Assembly: GCF_021155765.1 (NCBI RefSeq)
Contig: NC_060111.1
Location: forward strand, 4,667,481-4,731,480
DNA from: Diprion similis
Taxonomy: Eukaryota > Arthropoda > Insecta > Hymenoptera > Diprionidae
Length of the DNA: 64,000 nucleotides
Direction of reading: 5' to 3'
The notes under the pieces: model-generated
What the model was told of the DNA's origin: nothing
Databases searched by the model: none
The model's input: the letters and a program-made list of their open reading frames with translations, nothing else
In this document: piece by piece, positions 1-23,325 of the stretch
Position numbering within the stretch: the first letter of the stretch is position 1
Layout: every line of letters begins with the position of its first letter
Made by a program: the position numbers and the translations under genes

Positions 1-3000
1 TTTCAAAGTCGTCAAAATTTTCGCCAAAAATGCAAAGGGGTTAGCCTTGGATTTTTTTTGGCCGAAAAATCTTTTGTCTGGGAATCGATCCGTATGACGC
101 TTTTTAGACTAATTCGACGCCCAGGAACTCAGAAAACACATGAAAAATAGCCTAGGACCAGCAGCAGAGAAATGACGATGAAAATCTGCAGTTTTTCGGC
201 TGTAACTTTGCAGGTGTTTCTCGCAGCGTATCGGGACTGCGATTAATCGATTCCTCTCGCAAAATCACGTCGGAATAGTACCCTAAAGAATTACTTGCAG
301 CACTTTTTAAAGTCGTCGAAATTTTCGCCAAAAATGCAAAGGGGTTAGCCTTGGATTTTTTTTGGCCGAAAAATCTTTTGTCTGGGAATCGATCCGTATG
401 ACGCTTTTTAGACTAATTCGACGCCCAGGAACTCAGAAAACACATGAAAAATAGCCTAGGACCAGCAGCAGAGAAATGACGATGAAAATCTGCAGTTTTT
501 CGGCTGTAACTTTGCAGGTGTTGCTCGCAGCGTATCGGGACTGCGATTAATCGATTCCTCTCGCAAAATCACGTCGGAATAGTACCCTAAAGAATTAATT
601 GCAGCACTTTTCAATGTCGTCGAAATTTTCGCCAAAAATGCAAAGGGGTTAGCCTTGGATTTTTTTTGGCCGAAAAATCTTTTGTCTGGGAATCGATCCG
701 TATGACGCCTTTTAGACTAATTCGACGCCCAGGAACTCAGAAAACACATAAAAAATAGCCTAGGACCAGCAGCAGAGAAATGACGATGAAAATCTGCAGT
801 TTTTCGGCTGTAACTTTGCAGGTGTTGCTCGCAGCGTATCGGGACTGCGATTAACCGATTCCTCTTGCAAAATCACGTCGGAATAGTACCCTAAAGAATT
901 AATTGCAGCACTTTTCAATGTCGTCGAAATTTTCGCCAAAAATGCAAAGGGGTTAGCCTTGGATTTTTTTTGGCCGAAAAATCTTTTGTCTGGGAATCGA
1001 TCCGTATGACGCTTTTTAGACTAATTCGACGCCCAGGAACTCAGAAAACACATGAAAAATAGCCTAGGACCAGCAGCAGAGAAATGACGATGAAAATCTG
1101 CAGTTTTTCGGCTGTAACTTTGCAGGTGTTGCTCGCAGCGTATCGGGACTGCGATTAATCGATTCCTCTCGCAAAATCACGTCGGAATAGTACCCTAAAG
1201 AATTAATTGCAGCACTTTTCAAAGTCGTCGAAATTTTCGCCAAAAATGCAAAGGGGTTAGCCTTGGATTTTTTTTGGCCGAAAAATCTTTTGTCTGGGAA
1301 TCGATCCGTATGACGCTTTTTAGACTAATTCGACGCCCAGGAACTCAGAAAACACATGAAAAATAGCCTAGGACCAGCAGCAGAGAAATGACGATGAAAA
1401 TCTGCAGTTTTTCGGCTGTAACTTTGCAGGTGTTGCTCGCAGCGTATCGGGACTGCGATTAACCGATTCCTCTTGCAAAATCACGTCGGAATAGTACCCT
1501 AAAGAATTAATTGCAGCACTTTTCAATGTCGTCGAAATTTTCGCCAAAAATGCAAAGGGGTTAGCCTTGGATTTTTTTTGGCCGAAAAATCTTTTGTCTG
1601 GGAATCGATCCGTATGACGCTTTTTAGACTAATTCGACGCCCAGGAACTCAGAAAACACATGAAAAATAGCCTAGGACCAGCAGCAGAGAAATGACGATG
1701 AAAATCTGCAGTTTTTCGGCTGTAACTTTGCAGGTGTTGCTCGCAGCGTATCGGGACTGCGATTAATCGATTCCTCTCGCAAAATCACGTCGGAATAGTA
1801 CCCTAAAGAATTAATTGCAGCACTTTTCAAAGTCGTCGAAATTTTCGCCAAAAATGCAAAGGGGTTAGCCTTGGATTTTTTTTGGCCGAAAAATCTTTTG
1901 TCTGGGAATCGATCCGTATGACGCTTTTTAGACTAATTCGACGCCCAGGAACTCAGAAAACACATGAAAAATAGCCTAGGACCAGCAGCAGAGAAATGAC
2001 GATGAAAATCTGCAGTTTTTCGGCTGTAACTTTGCAGGTGTTGCTCGCAGCGTATCGGGACTGCGAATAATCGATTCCTCTCGCAAAATCACGTCGGAAT
2101 AGTACCCTAAAGAATTAATTGCAGCACTTTTCAAAGTCGTCGAAATTTTCGCCAAAAATGCAAAGGGGTTAGCCTTGGATTTTTTTTGGCCGAAAAATCT
2201 TTTGTCTGGGAATCGATCCGTATGACGCTTTTTAGACTAATTCGACGCCCAGGAACTCAGAAAACACATGAAAAATAGCCTAGGACCAGCAGCAGAGAAA
2301 TGACGATGAAAATCTGCAGTTTTTCGGCTGTAACTTTGCAGGTGTTGCTCGCAGCGTATCGGGACTGCGAATAATCGATTCCTCTCGCAAAATCACGTCG
2401 GAATAGTACCCTAAAGAATTAATTGCAGCACTTTTCAAAGTCGTCGAAATTTTCGCCAAAAATGCAAAGGGGTTAGCCTTGGATTTTTTTTGGCCGAAAA
2501 ATCTTTTGTCTGGGAATCGATCCGTATGACGCTTTTTAGACTAATTCGACGCCCAGGAACTCAGAAAACACATGAAAAATAGCCTAGTACCAGCAGCAGA
2601 GAAATGACGATGAAAATCTGCAGTTTTTCGGCTGTAACTTTGCAGGTGTTGCTCGCAGCGTATCGGGACTGCGATTAATCGATTCCTCTCGCAAAATCAC
2701 GTCGGAATAGTACCCTAAAGAATTAATTGCAGCACTTTTCAAAGTCGTCGAAATTTTCGCCAAAAATGCAAAGGGGTTAGCCTTGGATTTTTTTTGGCTG
2801 AAAAATCTTTTGTCTGGGAATCGATCCGTATGACGCTTTTTAGACTAATTCGACGCCCAGGAACTCAGAAAACACATGAAAAATAGCCTAGGACCAGCAG
2901 CAGAGAAATGACGATGAAAATCTGCAGTTTTTCGGCTGTAACTTTGCAGGTGTTGCTCGCAGCGTATCGGGACTGCGATTAATCGATTCCTCTCGCAAAA

Positions 3001-5611
3001 TCACGTCGGAATAGTACCCTAAAGAATTAATTGCAGCACTTTTCAAAGTCGTCGAAATTTTCGCCAAAAATGCAAAGGGGTTAGCCTTGGATTTTTTTTG
3101 GCCGAAAAATCTTTTGTCTGGGAATCGATCCGTATGACGCTTTTTAGACTAATTCGACGCCCAGGAACTCAGAAAACACATGAAAAATAGCCTAGGACCA
3201 GCAGCAGAGAAATGACGATGAAAATCTGCAGTTTTTCGGCTGTAACTTTGCAGGTGTTGCTCGCAGCGTATCGGGACTGCGAATAATCGATTCCTCTCGC
3301 AAAATCACGTCGGAATAGTACCCTAAAGAATTAATTGCAGCACTTTTCAAAGTCGTCGAAATTTTCGCCAAAAATGCAAAGGGGTTAGCCTTGGATTTTT
3401 TTTGGCCGAAAAATCTTTTGTCTGGGAATCGATCCGTATGACGCTTTTTAGACTAATTCGACGCCCAGGAACTCAGAAAACACATGAAAAATAGCCTAGG
3501 ACCAGCAGCAGAGAAATGACGATGAAAATCTGCAGTTTTTCGGCTGTAACTTTGCAGGTGTTGCTCGCAGCGTATCGGGACTGCGAATAATCGATTCCTC
3601 TCGCAAAATCACGTCGGAATAGTACCCTAAAGAATTAATTGCAGCACTTTTCAAAGTCGTCGAAATTTTCGCCAAAAATGCAAAGGGGTTAGCCTTGGAT
3701 TTTTTTTGGCCGAAAAATCTTTTGTCTGGGAATCGATCCGTATGACGCTTTTTAGACTAATTCGACGCCCAGGAACTCAGAAAACACATGAAAAATAGCC
3801 TAGTACCAGCAGCAGAGAAATGACGATGAAAATCTGCAGTTTTTCGGCTGTAACTTTGCAGGTGTTGCTCGCAGCGTATCGGGACTGCGATTAATCGATT
3901 CCTCTCGCAAAATCACGTCGGAATAGTACCCTAAAGAATTAATTGCAGCACTTTTCAAAGTCGTCGAAATTTTCGCCAAAAATGCAAAGGGGTTAGCCTT
4001 GGATTTTTTTTGGCTGAAAAATCTTTTGTCTGGGAATCGATCCGTATGACGCTTTTTAGACTAATTCGACGCCCAGGAACTCAGAAAACACATGAAAAAT
4101 AGCCTAGGACCAGCAGCAGAGAAATGACGATGAAAATCTGCAGTTTTTCGGCTGTAACTTTGCAGGTGTTGCTCGCAGCGTATCGGGACTGCGATTAATC
4201 GATTCCTCTCGCAAAATCACGTCGGAATAGTACCCTAAAGAATTAATTGCAGCACTTTTCAAAGTCGTCGAAATTTTCGCCAAAAATGCAAAGGGGTTAG
4301 CCTTGGATTTTTTTTGGCCGAAAAATCTTTTGTCTGGGAATCGATCCGTATGACGCTTTTTAGACTAATTCGACGCCCAGGAACTCAGAAAACACATGAA
4401 AAATAGCCTAGGACCAGCAGCAGAGAAATGACGATGAAAATCTGCAGTTTTTCGGCTGTAACTTTGCAGGTGTTGCTCGCAGCGTATCGGGACTGCGAAT
4501 AATCGATTCCTCTCGCAAAATCACGTCGGAATAGTACCCTAAAGAATTAATTGCAGCACTTTTCAAAGTCGTCGAAATTTTCGCCAAAAATGCAAAGGGG
4601 TTAGCCTTGGATTTTTTTTGGCCGAAAAATCTTTTGTCTGGGAATCGATCCGTATGACGCTTTTTAGACTAATTCGACGCCCAGGAACTCAGAAAACACA
4701 TGAAAAATAGCCTAGGACCAGCAGCAGAGAAATGACGATGAAAATCTGCAGTTTTTCGGCTGTAACTTTGCAGGTGTTGCTCGCAGCGTATCGGGACTGC
4801 GAATAATCGATTCCTCTCGCAAAATCACGTCGGAATAGTACCCTAAAGAATTAATTGCAGCACTTTTCAAAGTCGTCGAAATTTTTGCCAAAAATGCAAA
4901 GGGGTTAGCCTTGGATTTTTTTTGGCCGAAAAATCTTTTGTCTGGGAATCGATCCGTATGACGCTTTTTAGACTAATTCGACGCCCAGGAACTCAGAAAA
5001 CACATGAAAAATAGCCTAGGACCAGCAGCAGAGAAATGACGATGAAAATCTGCAGTTTTTCGGCTGTAACTTTGCAGGTGTTGCTCGCAGCGTATCGGGA
5101 CTGCGAATAATCGATTCCTCTCGCAAAATCACGTCGGAATAGTACCCTAAAGAATTAATTGCAGCACTTTTCAAAGTCGTCGAAATTTTCGCCAAAAATG
5201 CAAAGGGGTTAGCCTTGGATTTTTTTTGGCCGAAAAATCTTTTGTCTGGGAATCGATCCGTATGACGCTTTTTAGACTAATTCGACGCCCAGGAACTCAG
5301 AAAACACATGAAAAATAGCCTAGGACCAGCAGCAGAGAAATGACGATGAAAATCTGCAGTTTTTCGGCTGTAACTTTGCAGGTGTTGCTCGCAGCGTATC
5401 GGGACTGCGATTAATCGATTCCTCTCGCAAAATCACGTCGGAATAGTACCCTAAAGAATTAATTGCAGCACTTTTCAAAGTCGTCGACATTTTCGCCAAA
5501 AATGCAAAGGGGTTAGCCTTGGATTTTTTTTGGCCGAAAAATCTTTTGTCTGGGAATCGATCCGTATGACGCTTTTTAGACTAATTCGACGCCCAGGAAC
5601 TCAGAAAACAC
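1..5611. repeat. Tandem satellite array, 304-bp monomer, about 18.4 copies, open at the left edge
   Basis: The motif gtcgtc recurs at 8, 312, 616, 920, 1224, 1528, 1832 and so on to 5480, always exactly 304 bp apart. Copies differ by only a few substitutions, and no length change was seen. Since 304 is not a multiple of three, the frame shifts at each copy, and no ORF of 60 codons or more occurs. The monomer contains short palindromes (cctagg, ctgcag) and an attaatcgatt stretch. Marker variants show higher-order structure: a dimeric pattern in copies 3-6 and a tetrameric 1216-bp pattern from copy 7. Such homogeneous arrays are typical of centromeric, pericentromeric or subtelomeric heterochromatin; which one applies cannot be told here. 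The array begins before base 1. Confidence 0.97.
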
Positions 5612-5720
5612 AAGAAAAAAAGCGTGCGACCAGCAGCAGAAAAATTGAGAAAATACGTCCTTCGTTTTTTGACTGTAATTTTTGATCGGCTATTTTCGCA
5701 GCTTGAAACTGTGCGCTGTC
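5612..5720. repeat. Diverged satellite monomer remnant at the array edge
   Basis: At about 5612 the sequence stops matching the satellite closely but keeps its order of motifs: gaccagcagcag, then a gaaaat-like stretch, then ttttttgactgtaa in place of tttttcggctgtaa, then a cgcag block. This reads as an old edge monomer that has escaped homogenisation. Similarity fades before about 5720, where unrelated AT-rich DNA begins. Confidence 0.7.
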
Positions 5721-7228
5721 GAATCTTTTTTTAAAAATACATATCCCAAGTATTACTTGTAATATTTCTTGTATTCAACGAACCGTTCGGATCTCCAAGT
5801 GAACCGGTATATTCTTCAATTTTAAACGAAGAAATGCGCGGGGGCTTACACTGTTACTCAATTACGCAATCGATATTACCATACAAATAACAATATCAAG
5901 TCCATATTTTCATTTTATTTTCAACAAGCTTTCATTATTTTGGATAACAGATATTCACAGTAGAAGGTCGTGTGGGCAGCAGAATATTAAAAATGCGAGT
6001 TTACAATACACTTTTATAGTCAACATCAATTTGTCATCCTGAACAATACTTCACTCCGTGTTTTGAATAACGTTTGTTCAGCTACCTATGGAAGACAAAG
6101 CTATTTTCAGTTGTTTGCGAGGCAGTTCGTATAAACTACAGTTATTTATAAATTCTCAAAACACGAAATCAGCAATAAGAGTTCAAAATACATTCCCCAA
6201 CACTTACGCCAAACATCCAATAGAAAAGGTAAGTCCTGCTTCGAAAATACTCTACCGAAGAAAATAGCTACTCATTTATTTCGCCCTTATCACCATCAAA
6301 AATTCGAATTTGAATCAGTTTTCAATGATTTCATTTCCTCCAGGAACGAATGGAATATCAATACCATAGATTATCTCTAGCAAGAACTTGATACAAAAAT
6401 GACAGGATATTTCAATTCCGCTTCAACTTTTTAAATATGCAAGAATGCAGATATAATTAATTTAAAATTGATATTTATAATACAAAGTGTAATTGTTTCA
6501 TTTCAGTGACTGTATGAATAATGACTAATGTTAGACGTGAGATGGATTAAAAAATCAAACACAGGTGGGCACGAAGCTTGTCAACAATTAATTAGAGTAA
6601 ACAAGAACATATGCAAAGATAAGCTACCTCGAATACAGCGAAAACTTAAATATTGTTGTATAATCTTGAATACAATGATGGTAGACAGTTCATATAGTCA
6701 CTGTGATTCGAGCAATCAGAAGATATACGCACGCTTGTATTTTTACGTATGTAAAAACCACGACTTCTCACGCATGATAAGTCAGTCAGTGGTACTGAGT
6801 TAATATTTACAAAAACTTTGTTAATTAATATATAACCTATGATATTTATTGATTTCAATTCTTCACTCGATCATATTGCGCCTGCTCTATATATCGCATG
6901 CATATAAAGGTTCCGTTTTGTTAGGATACTTTTTGCAACAGGTAAACGGACTTCTTTATATGCCTTCATTTGATGAAATATTATTTGAAGATATAACATC
7001 ACGTAGAATAATCAATAAATCAGCGCGTAACATTCCTGCTCAATTAACAATGTCAGATTGTAGATAGCTCAACATTTTACAAATTAGTAATCTCTATGTA
7101 ACAACAGTTGGTTTGATTACATGCAAAGTTCGTTCGTACGGTTCAAAAGTAATAAACCATCATTGACAGTTTTGCAGCTCGTCCACAGGAATTTTCAACA
7201 TATACTTTATACTTTGATATGTTCGATT
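5721..7228. other. Gene-free stretch between the satellite and the 3' end of Ask1
   Basis: AT-rich sequence with only short ORFs (for example 6528-6803 plus, 6646-6858 minus) that overlap on opposite strands and resemble no family I know. The part just below 7229 should contain the 3' UTR of the minus-strand Ask1 gene. Nothing else is supported. Confidence 0.6.
6845..6850 (-). terminator. Candidate poly(A) signal of Ask1
   Basis: The plus strand reads tttatt, so the minus strand has AATAAA about 380 nt after the Ask1 stop codon. This distance suits a 3' UTR, but the hexamer is common in AT-rich DNA and no transcript evidence is available. Confidence 0.3.
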
Positions 7229-18514
<11,286 letters not shown>

Positions 18515-18927
18515 TTTATAGAGTGTCGGTTTTCCTCAATAAAGATTATTGGCACACTTGGTGTACTTGTTGTGTGACAACTCCGTTAACAAAACTGTAA
18601 CACGGAACGACATGAAAGAATAATGAGATATGTATAGTAGTAGAGTGACCATTATGTAAAACTTTGATCAAACATATTATCGCCGTCCCTCATCAAAACC
18701 GACTATTTAAACAACTGCTATACGAGGCGTCGATTAGGATAGAATGAAGAATGTAACTAAATTGGTTACAATCATAAAGTTGTTATCGTCGACCGGTTGT
18801 CAGAGATAAATAATATTCCCGACCAGGATCGTAGCAACTAATACCAGCTATGTTTTATCACCGTAGTAGAATAACTGAATGAAGGTTAGGATATTTTAGA
18901 AACACAATTTTTTTCAACCAAGCTGGG

Positions 18928-18966
18928 TATATATATATATATATATATGTGTGTATGTATGTATGT
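18928..18966. repeat. TA/GTAT microsatellite
   Basis: About ten TA units, then GT and GTAT units, in the Ask1 5' flank. Confidence 0.9.
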
Positions 18967-19264
18967 ACACTATTTTGTTTTACTTCACTTCGTCTCATTC
19001 TAGCCTCGCACCACGCGTTTTAAACATCGGCCATACGCGCCTTCATACACAAAAGCTAGTCGCACCATGTTTAATAACGTAAAACGATACGACGATCAAT
19101 TGAATTCAATTAAATACCATTTACGGTGCACGGGACAGAAATCACCGACCATTTCTCCTAGAAGCAGGCTCAACTGCTGCTCGAGAGCGGCTCTCCGAGA
19201 GTCCGGATCACGCAAACTTGGTTAACTACGTAGTGCGCTTCAATACTTGTCGCTGGCGCTATAT

Positions 19265-19345
19265 TCAGACTTAACCAGCTCCGTCGGTAAAGATGGTATC
19301 TCTCAAACTGAGCATTCACGATGCGCACGTACTCCTCGATTTAAA
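19265..19345 (-). promoter_or_regulatory. Candidate Ask1 core promoter (initiator plus DPE-like)
   Basis: On the minus strand a TCAGTTT initiator puts +1 near 19309. GGAGC at +28 to +32 matches the downstream promoter element RGWYV in four of five positions, and TTTAAAT lies about 36 nt upstream. Downstream, a possible 5' UTR donor (AAATG then GTATTT, near 19120) and an acceptor (cgtgttacag, near 18595) would join a noncoding exon to the coding exon. The motifs are short, so this is suggestive only. Confidence 0.25.
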
Positions 19346-22300
19346 CCCCAGAGCATAGACTTCCCCAGAGACCCATCTCGTCGCTAAAATAGATGTATTC
19401 AACTTGTTGGCTGGATTGTATTATCCAAACAACGTTCAACTTCGGTGGAGTAGTAATAGGTTTTTATTATTTATCAAATTATAACACCGACCTTTTATAT
19501 ATTCGAAACATATAAGTATTTCTGTAGATTTCAAAACATATGTATACCTATACTGACTGTGAGGTATATTATAATAGATTATACTCTTCGTTTGGGCGTT
19601 TTCGGTGAAATATTGATTTTTAACAAGATTGAATAAAAACCTAATTGGGAAAACATTTAATCGCCCCTTACAGTAATTATTGGTGCAAATATAATGTAAA
19701 TCAAGAATTTAGCAATGAATGGATTAATATTTGCATTGAAAACGAAAAAGAGACTAGTTTAATGCTTGGTCGAAAAAACTTAGTCATTGGCATATAAAAT
19801 TTGCTTAGAAACGAAACTCTTTCCAGTTTTGATACCAAAAAAATTAGTAAGCCACTATTAGGAACCTATTGATGAACATTACTATACGTACATACATGCA
19901 ATATATCTCCTCTGCACAATTAGGAAACGTAAAGCGGGCAAGTTTGATGAGCTCGCACATAATACAATAAAATTAGCGGAGAACATGGCGCAGTGCAATT
20001 TTCTTATTATGTATGGATTTTTTTTTTTCATCTAACAGACGCATAGTTTTACTGTGCAAAATAAAACATGTTCAAGTCGAGTGCAGTAAGCTATTAGCTT
20101 CCTATTCGCTCCTGGTACAATTTTCTCACCTTCCGAAGCGACAAACGTAGCACTTGACACTTACAATTAATTGTAAGATGCGAGAGGATTATGAAATTTT
20201 TTGAAAGTACACTACAAGCTCAATGAAAAAAGGGGCATTAACGGAATGAAACAACGAAAATTATTGCTAAAAATGAGTTAGGTGAAGATTTTTGTCGTGT
20301 ATTTTATCAGGGAATTATAATCTATTTAGTCATAATTAATTAAACAACGCATGAATTTTATTCAGAGTAGAATATACCCAATATTATTTATATTCCCCTG
20401 GTAGCTGATAAACTTTATCCATCCCAAAGAAAGTTTGCATGCAATTACAAAATGAAAAAGAAAAATATACCACGAGAACCTTGTCCAACAAAAAGTAATA
20501 ATACCCCTAAAATCATAATCGGTTTTGATACATTATTTCATTAGTTCGGAATAGGACTTCATGATTCAGAACTAGTTGGATCCACGCGCAAAACTGTTTA
20601 GTTTCTGATATCCTATTAATTCCTTCGCGTCTATTCGCCTAAAGAATGTTGAACTGGTCGATATTTGCCTGAACAGGAAGACTTTTGTCCAGTCAAAGAC
20701 TAGGAATTTATGAAACGAGGTAAAAGATTTTCCAACGATGTCGATTACGTCAGTGTGCGCCGAGATTCTCTCATTATTGGATTTTAATATGCTCCTAGAG
20801 ATGCTCATAGCGAGGTTCGTAGCTGTGCAACCATTAAGACATTCCTAACAGGTTCGCGCGCTCAATTTATCATTCTCAGACCTAATCACATTCCTAATAA
20901 TACTAGACGCAACACGTGTGCCCATCAACAACAGTTATAATCTCCCTTTTAATATAATTTTTCCATTTTTTAGCTTATAGTTACGTAGATTTGAAAGTCA
21001 GCTAAAATAGACTGTATATGTGATACAGAATGCGCATATTTTGCAGTTCTTCACGATTCGTTTCGATCTAATATTTATTTAAATTGTGTAATAATTATTA
21101 CGGTATAACTACAACAAATGAATCGTGTAAATTGAAGGAAAAACTTTCCCAGAACAAAATACCAAAGCAAGACGTTATAAAACCACGTTTTTGCTCGACT
21201 TGTTCATGGGTTTGTAATTTATTGAACACGGGAGTTGTATTTTTGTGACAGAGAATACGGTATTGCAAGCACAGTTGAACCAAAATTATTCTGACGTAAC
21301 GGCTCGATTATAATGCATCATCGATCACCGTCGGATCTGGAAAGTAATTTACAAATAAAGATTTCACAAATCATTAAATTGTAATAGATGGTACGTGATA
21401 TGAAGATCATGAATGTTGAAAAATTGAAAAGCACGTGAAACAGAATGCTGGCAAAGGCAGCTGTTCGTTCTTCATGATACCCTACTAGCATGCCCGGTTT
21501 AAAAGTGCGACAAAAGTGTTTTCATAACATTTGACAGCACTTAGCCGGTGTTAATTGGTATTGAAATATCACTGTATTAATTACCGTAAACGTTACGCAT
21601 AAGACGTTTGTCTCTTAACCGAATAGGAATTTATGAATAATAAAGAGAAATCCGACGCGCGTCTGAGCCGATTTCACCCATCCCAGAATAAAAAGGACTT
21701 GCTCACCAATATTGCGTAATGTTTCTGTGTTCATATATGCTCCTGATTCAGTATCAGCACAGAAAGAGGTACTTTGATTGACAATGCCGACTTAACATCT
21801 GTCAGCTACTAGCTGACTAGCAACAATGAGTTTGAGGAAGGAATTATTTCTGCAGCGATTTCTCGACCCCACCTGACATGAGTACTCGATATTTAAACAA
21901 GCCGGGAAACATTCATTTTGCGAAGAGTTTACGTAAGGATCGCGGGGAAAGCAAAGCGGGGAAAGATGAGGAGTGTTTATTGAAACATTTATTCAAGTAG
22001 GGAGCAAGAGCCAGGACCAGGAGTCCATGACGCCAAACCACGTAACATAATTAAAATAAACAAGCCCTCATAAAATCCTACTATTTGTCAAGACGGAAAT
22101 CTTCGACGGGCTTCTAAACATTTGTCACAAAACACTTTTGTCGATCAAGTAAGGTCCGCGATTCATCAGGCAAACAGGCTGTCGAAGATGGTCGCTCCAC
22201 CACCGGCTTCTACCCCGCCAGCGAAACTGGCACGGAGAATGGATCTGCAAATTGTTCCGATCAATTCTGGGTCAACGAGATCAGGTTGAGCGAGTGCTGC

Positions 22301-23325
22301 AGCACGAAGCACCGTGGAAACGTACCAATGAACTCGCCGCTACCAGGAGACCAGAAAGATTTGTTAGAAGTCACGGTCTTCGACGAACATGCGTGGAACG
22401 ACAGATAACGCCAAAAATGACACCATCGCGTTATGCGCGCGCGCAAAGATCATTCATGATCAGAGTATAAATTTGCAGAGTACGTAGCTTTGATTCTGGA
22501 TTTCACTCAATTTCGTTTCCATTCTGCCGAATGTTTTGTTTTCTTTTACCAACCATGTCTCGTCTTTTTTTTTTTTTGGACAACCAAATTTTTTACCGGT
22601 AATGATGATAATGATGATGATGATGACAGTACTGAAAAACCTGATTAACATCAGAGATACTTACAATAATATGGCGAAGTAGTTCGCTATCAGAAATCTG
22701 CTCAATAATGTCGTTTTAAATTATGGTAGCAAAACGAGACAGTCTGGTTGTGAGTTGCCGAGGATTCAACATAGCCTCGATGATTATTGGCCTGCCGCGT
22801 ACCCGCGTTTAAATTCATATAACCGCGGCTCCTTGCGCCACGAATAGAGTGGGGCGCGTTATGCGCGGCGCGGCCACTCCGCGGCGCTCCCCTGATACGA
22901 GGACAGCATAACGACATTGGAGTGTGTGATTGGACTAACACGCAACTCGCGCGACTTCGCATCGCGGCCTGATATCAAGTCCCTGCTGTTATCCTAGTCG
23001 AGGGGGTCCCCGAGAACTGGCCTGCCCCACGGTTGGCTGACATATCGCGTTTATACGTCAGCTGTTCCAATTGCCGCTGGTTCGCAATCGCAGGAATCTT
23101 AAGCCTTCCAAGATTCACCTTACGTCGTACATTTATATTCTGACATTGATTTCACATCGAGACGAAAGTTTGAAGCCATAGTATACAACAACGTGTATGT
23201 AACTACAATGGAATTTTTTTTTTTTTTTTTTTAAATAATTGTAACCTAGAGTATGTATAGAAACGCAAATATAATATATAGTTATGGATTTTGCACGATC
23301 ATTATATTAGACGTGAATTCGTTTG
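19346..23325. other. Intergenic region between Ask1 and Mp20
   Basis: About 4 kb between the promoter side of Ask1 and the 3' end of Mp20, AT-rich on the left and more GC-rich after 22.1 kb. Short ORFs exist, some open on both strands (22252-22470 plus and 22261-22446 minus), and none resembles a known family. A 33-codon ORF beginning MVAPPPAST at about 22190 is proline- and alanine-rich but has no supporting context. The 3' UTR of Mp20 should occupy the right end. Confidence 0.5.
22601..22627. repeat. ATG trinucleotide microsatellite
   Basis: Imperfect ATG/ATA trinucleotide run (atgatgataatgatg and so on) downstream of Mp20. Confidence 0.85.

Noticed and set aside
1-5611. CENP-B box in the satellite monomer
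   Set aside because: I looked for TTCGnnnnAnnCGGG on both strands. The nearest candidates (around attcgacgccc and cagtcccgatacg) miss required positions, so a centromere role cannot be argued from this motif.
1-5611. CRISPR array
   Set aside because: Repeats are direct and contiguous at 304 bp with no distinct spacers, and the context is a eukaryotic genome.
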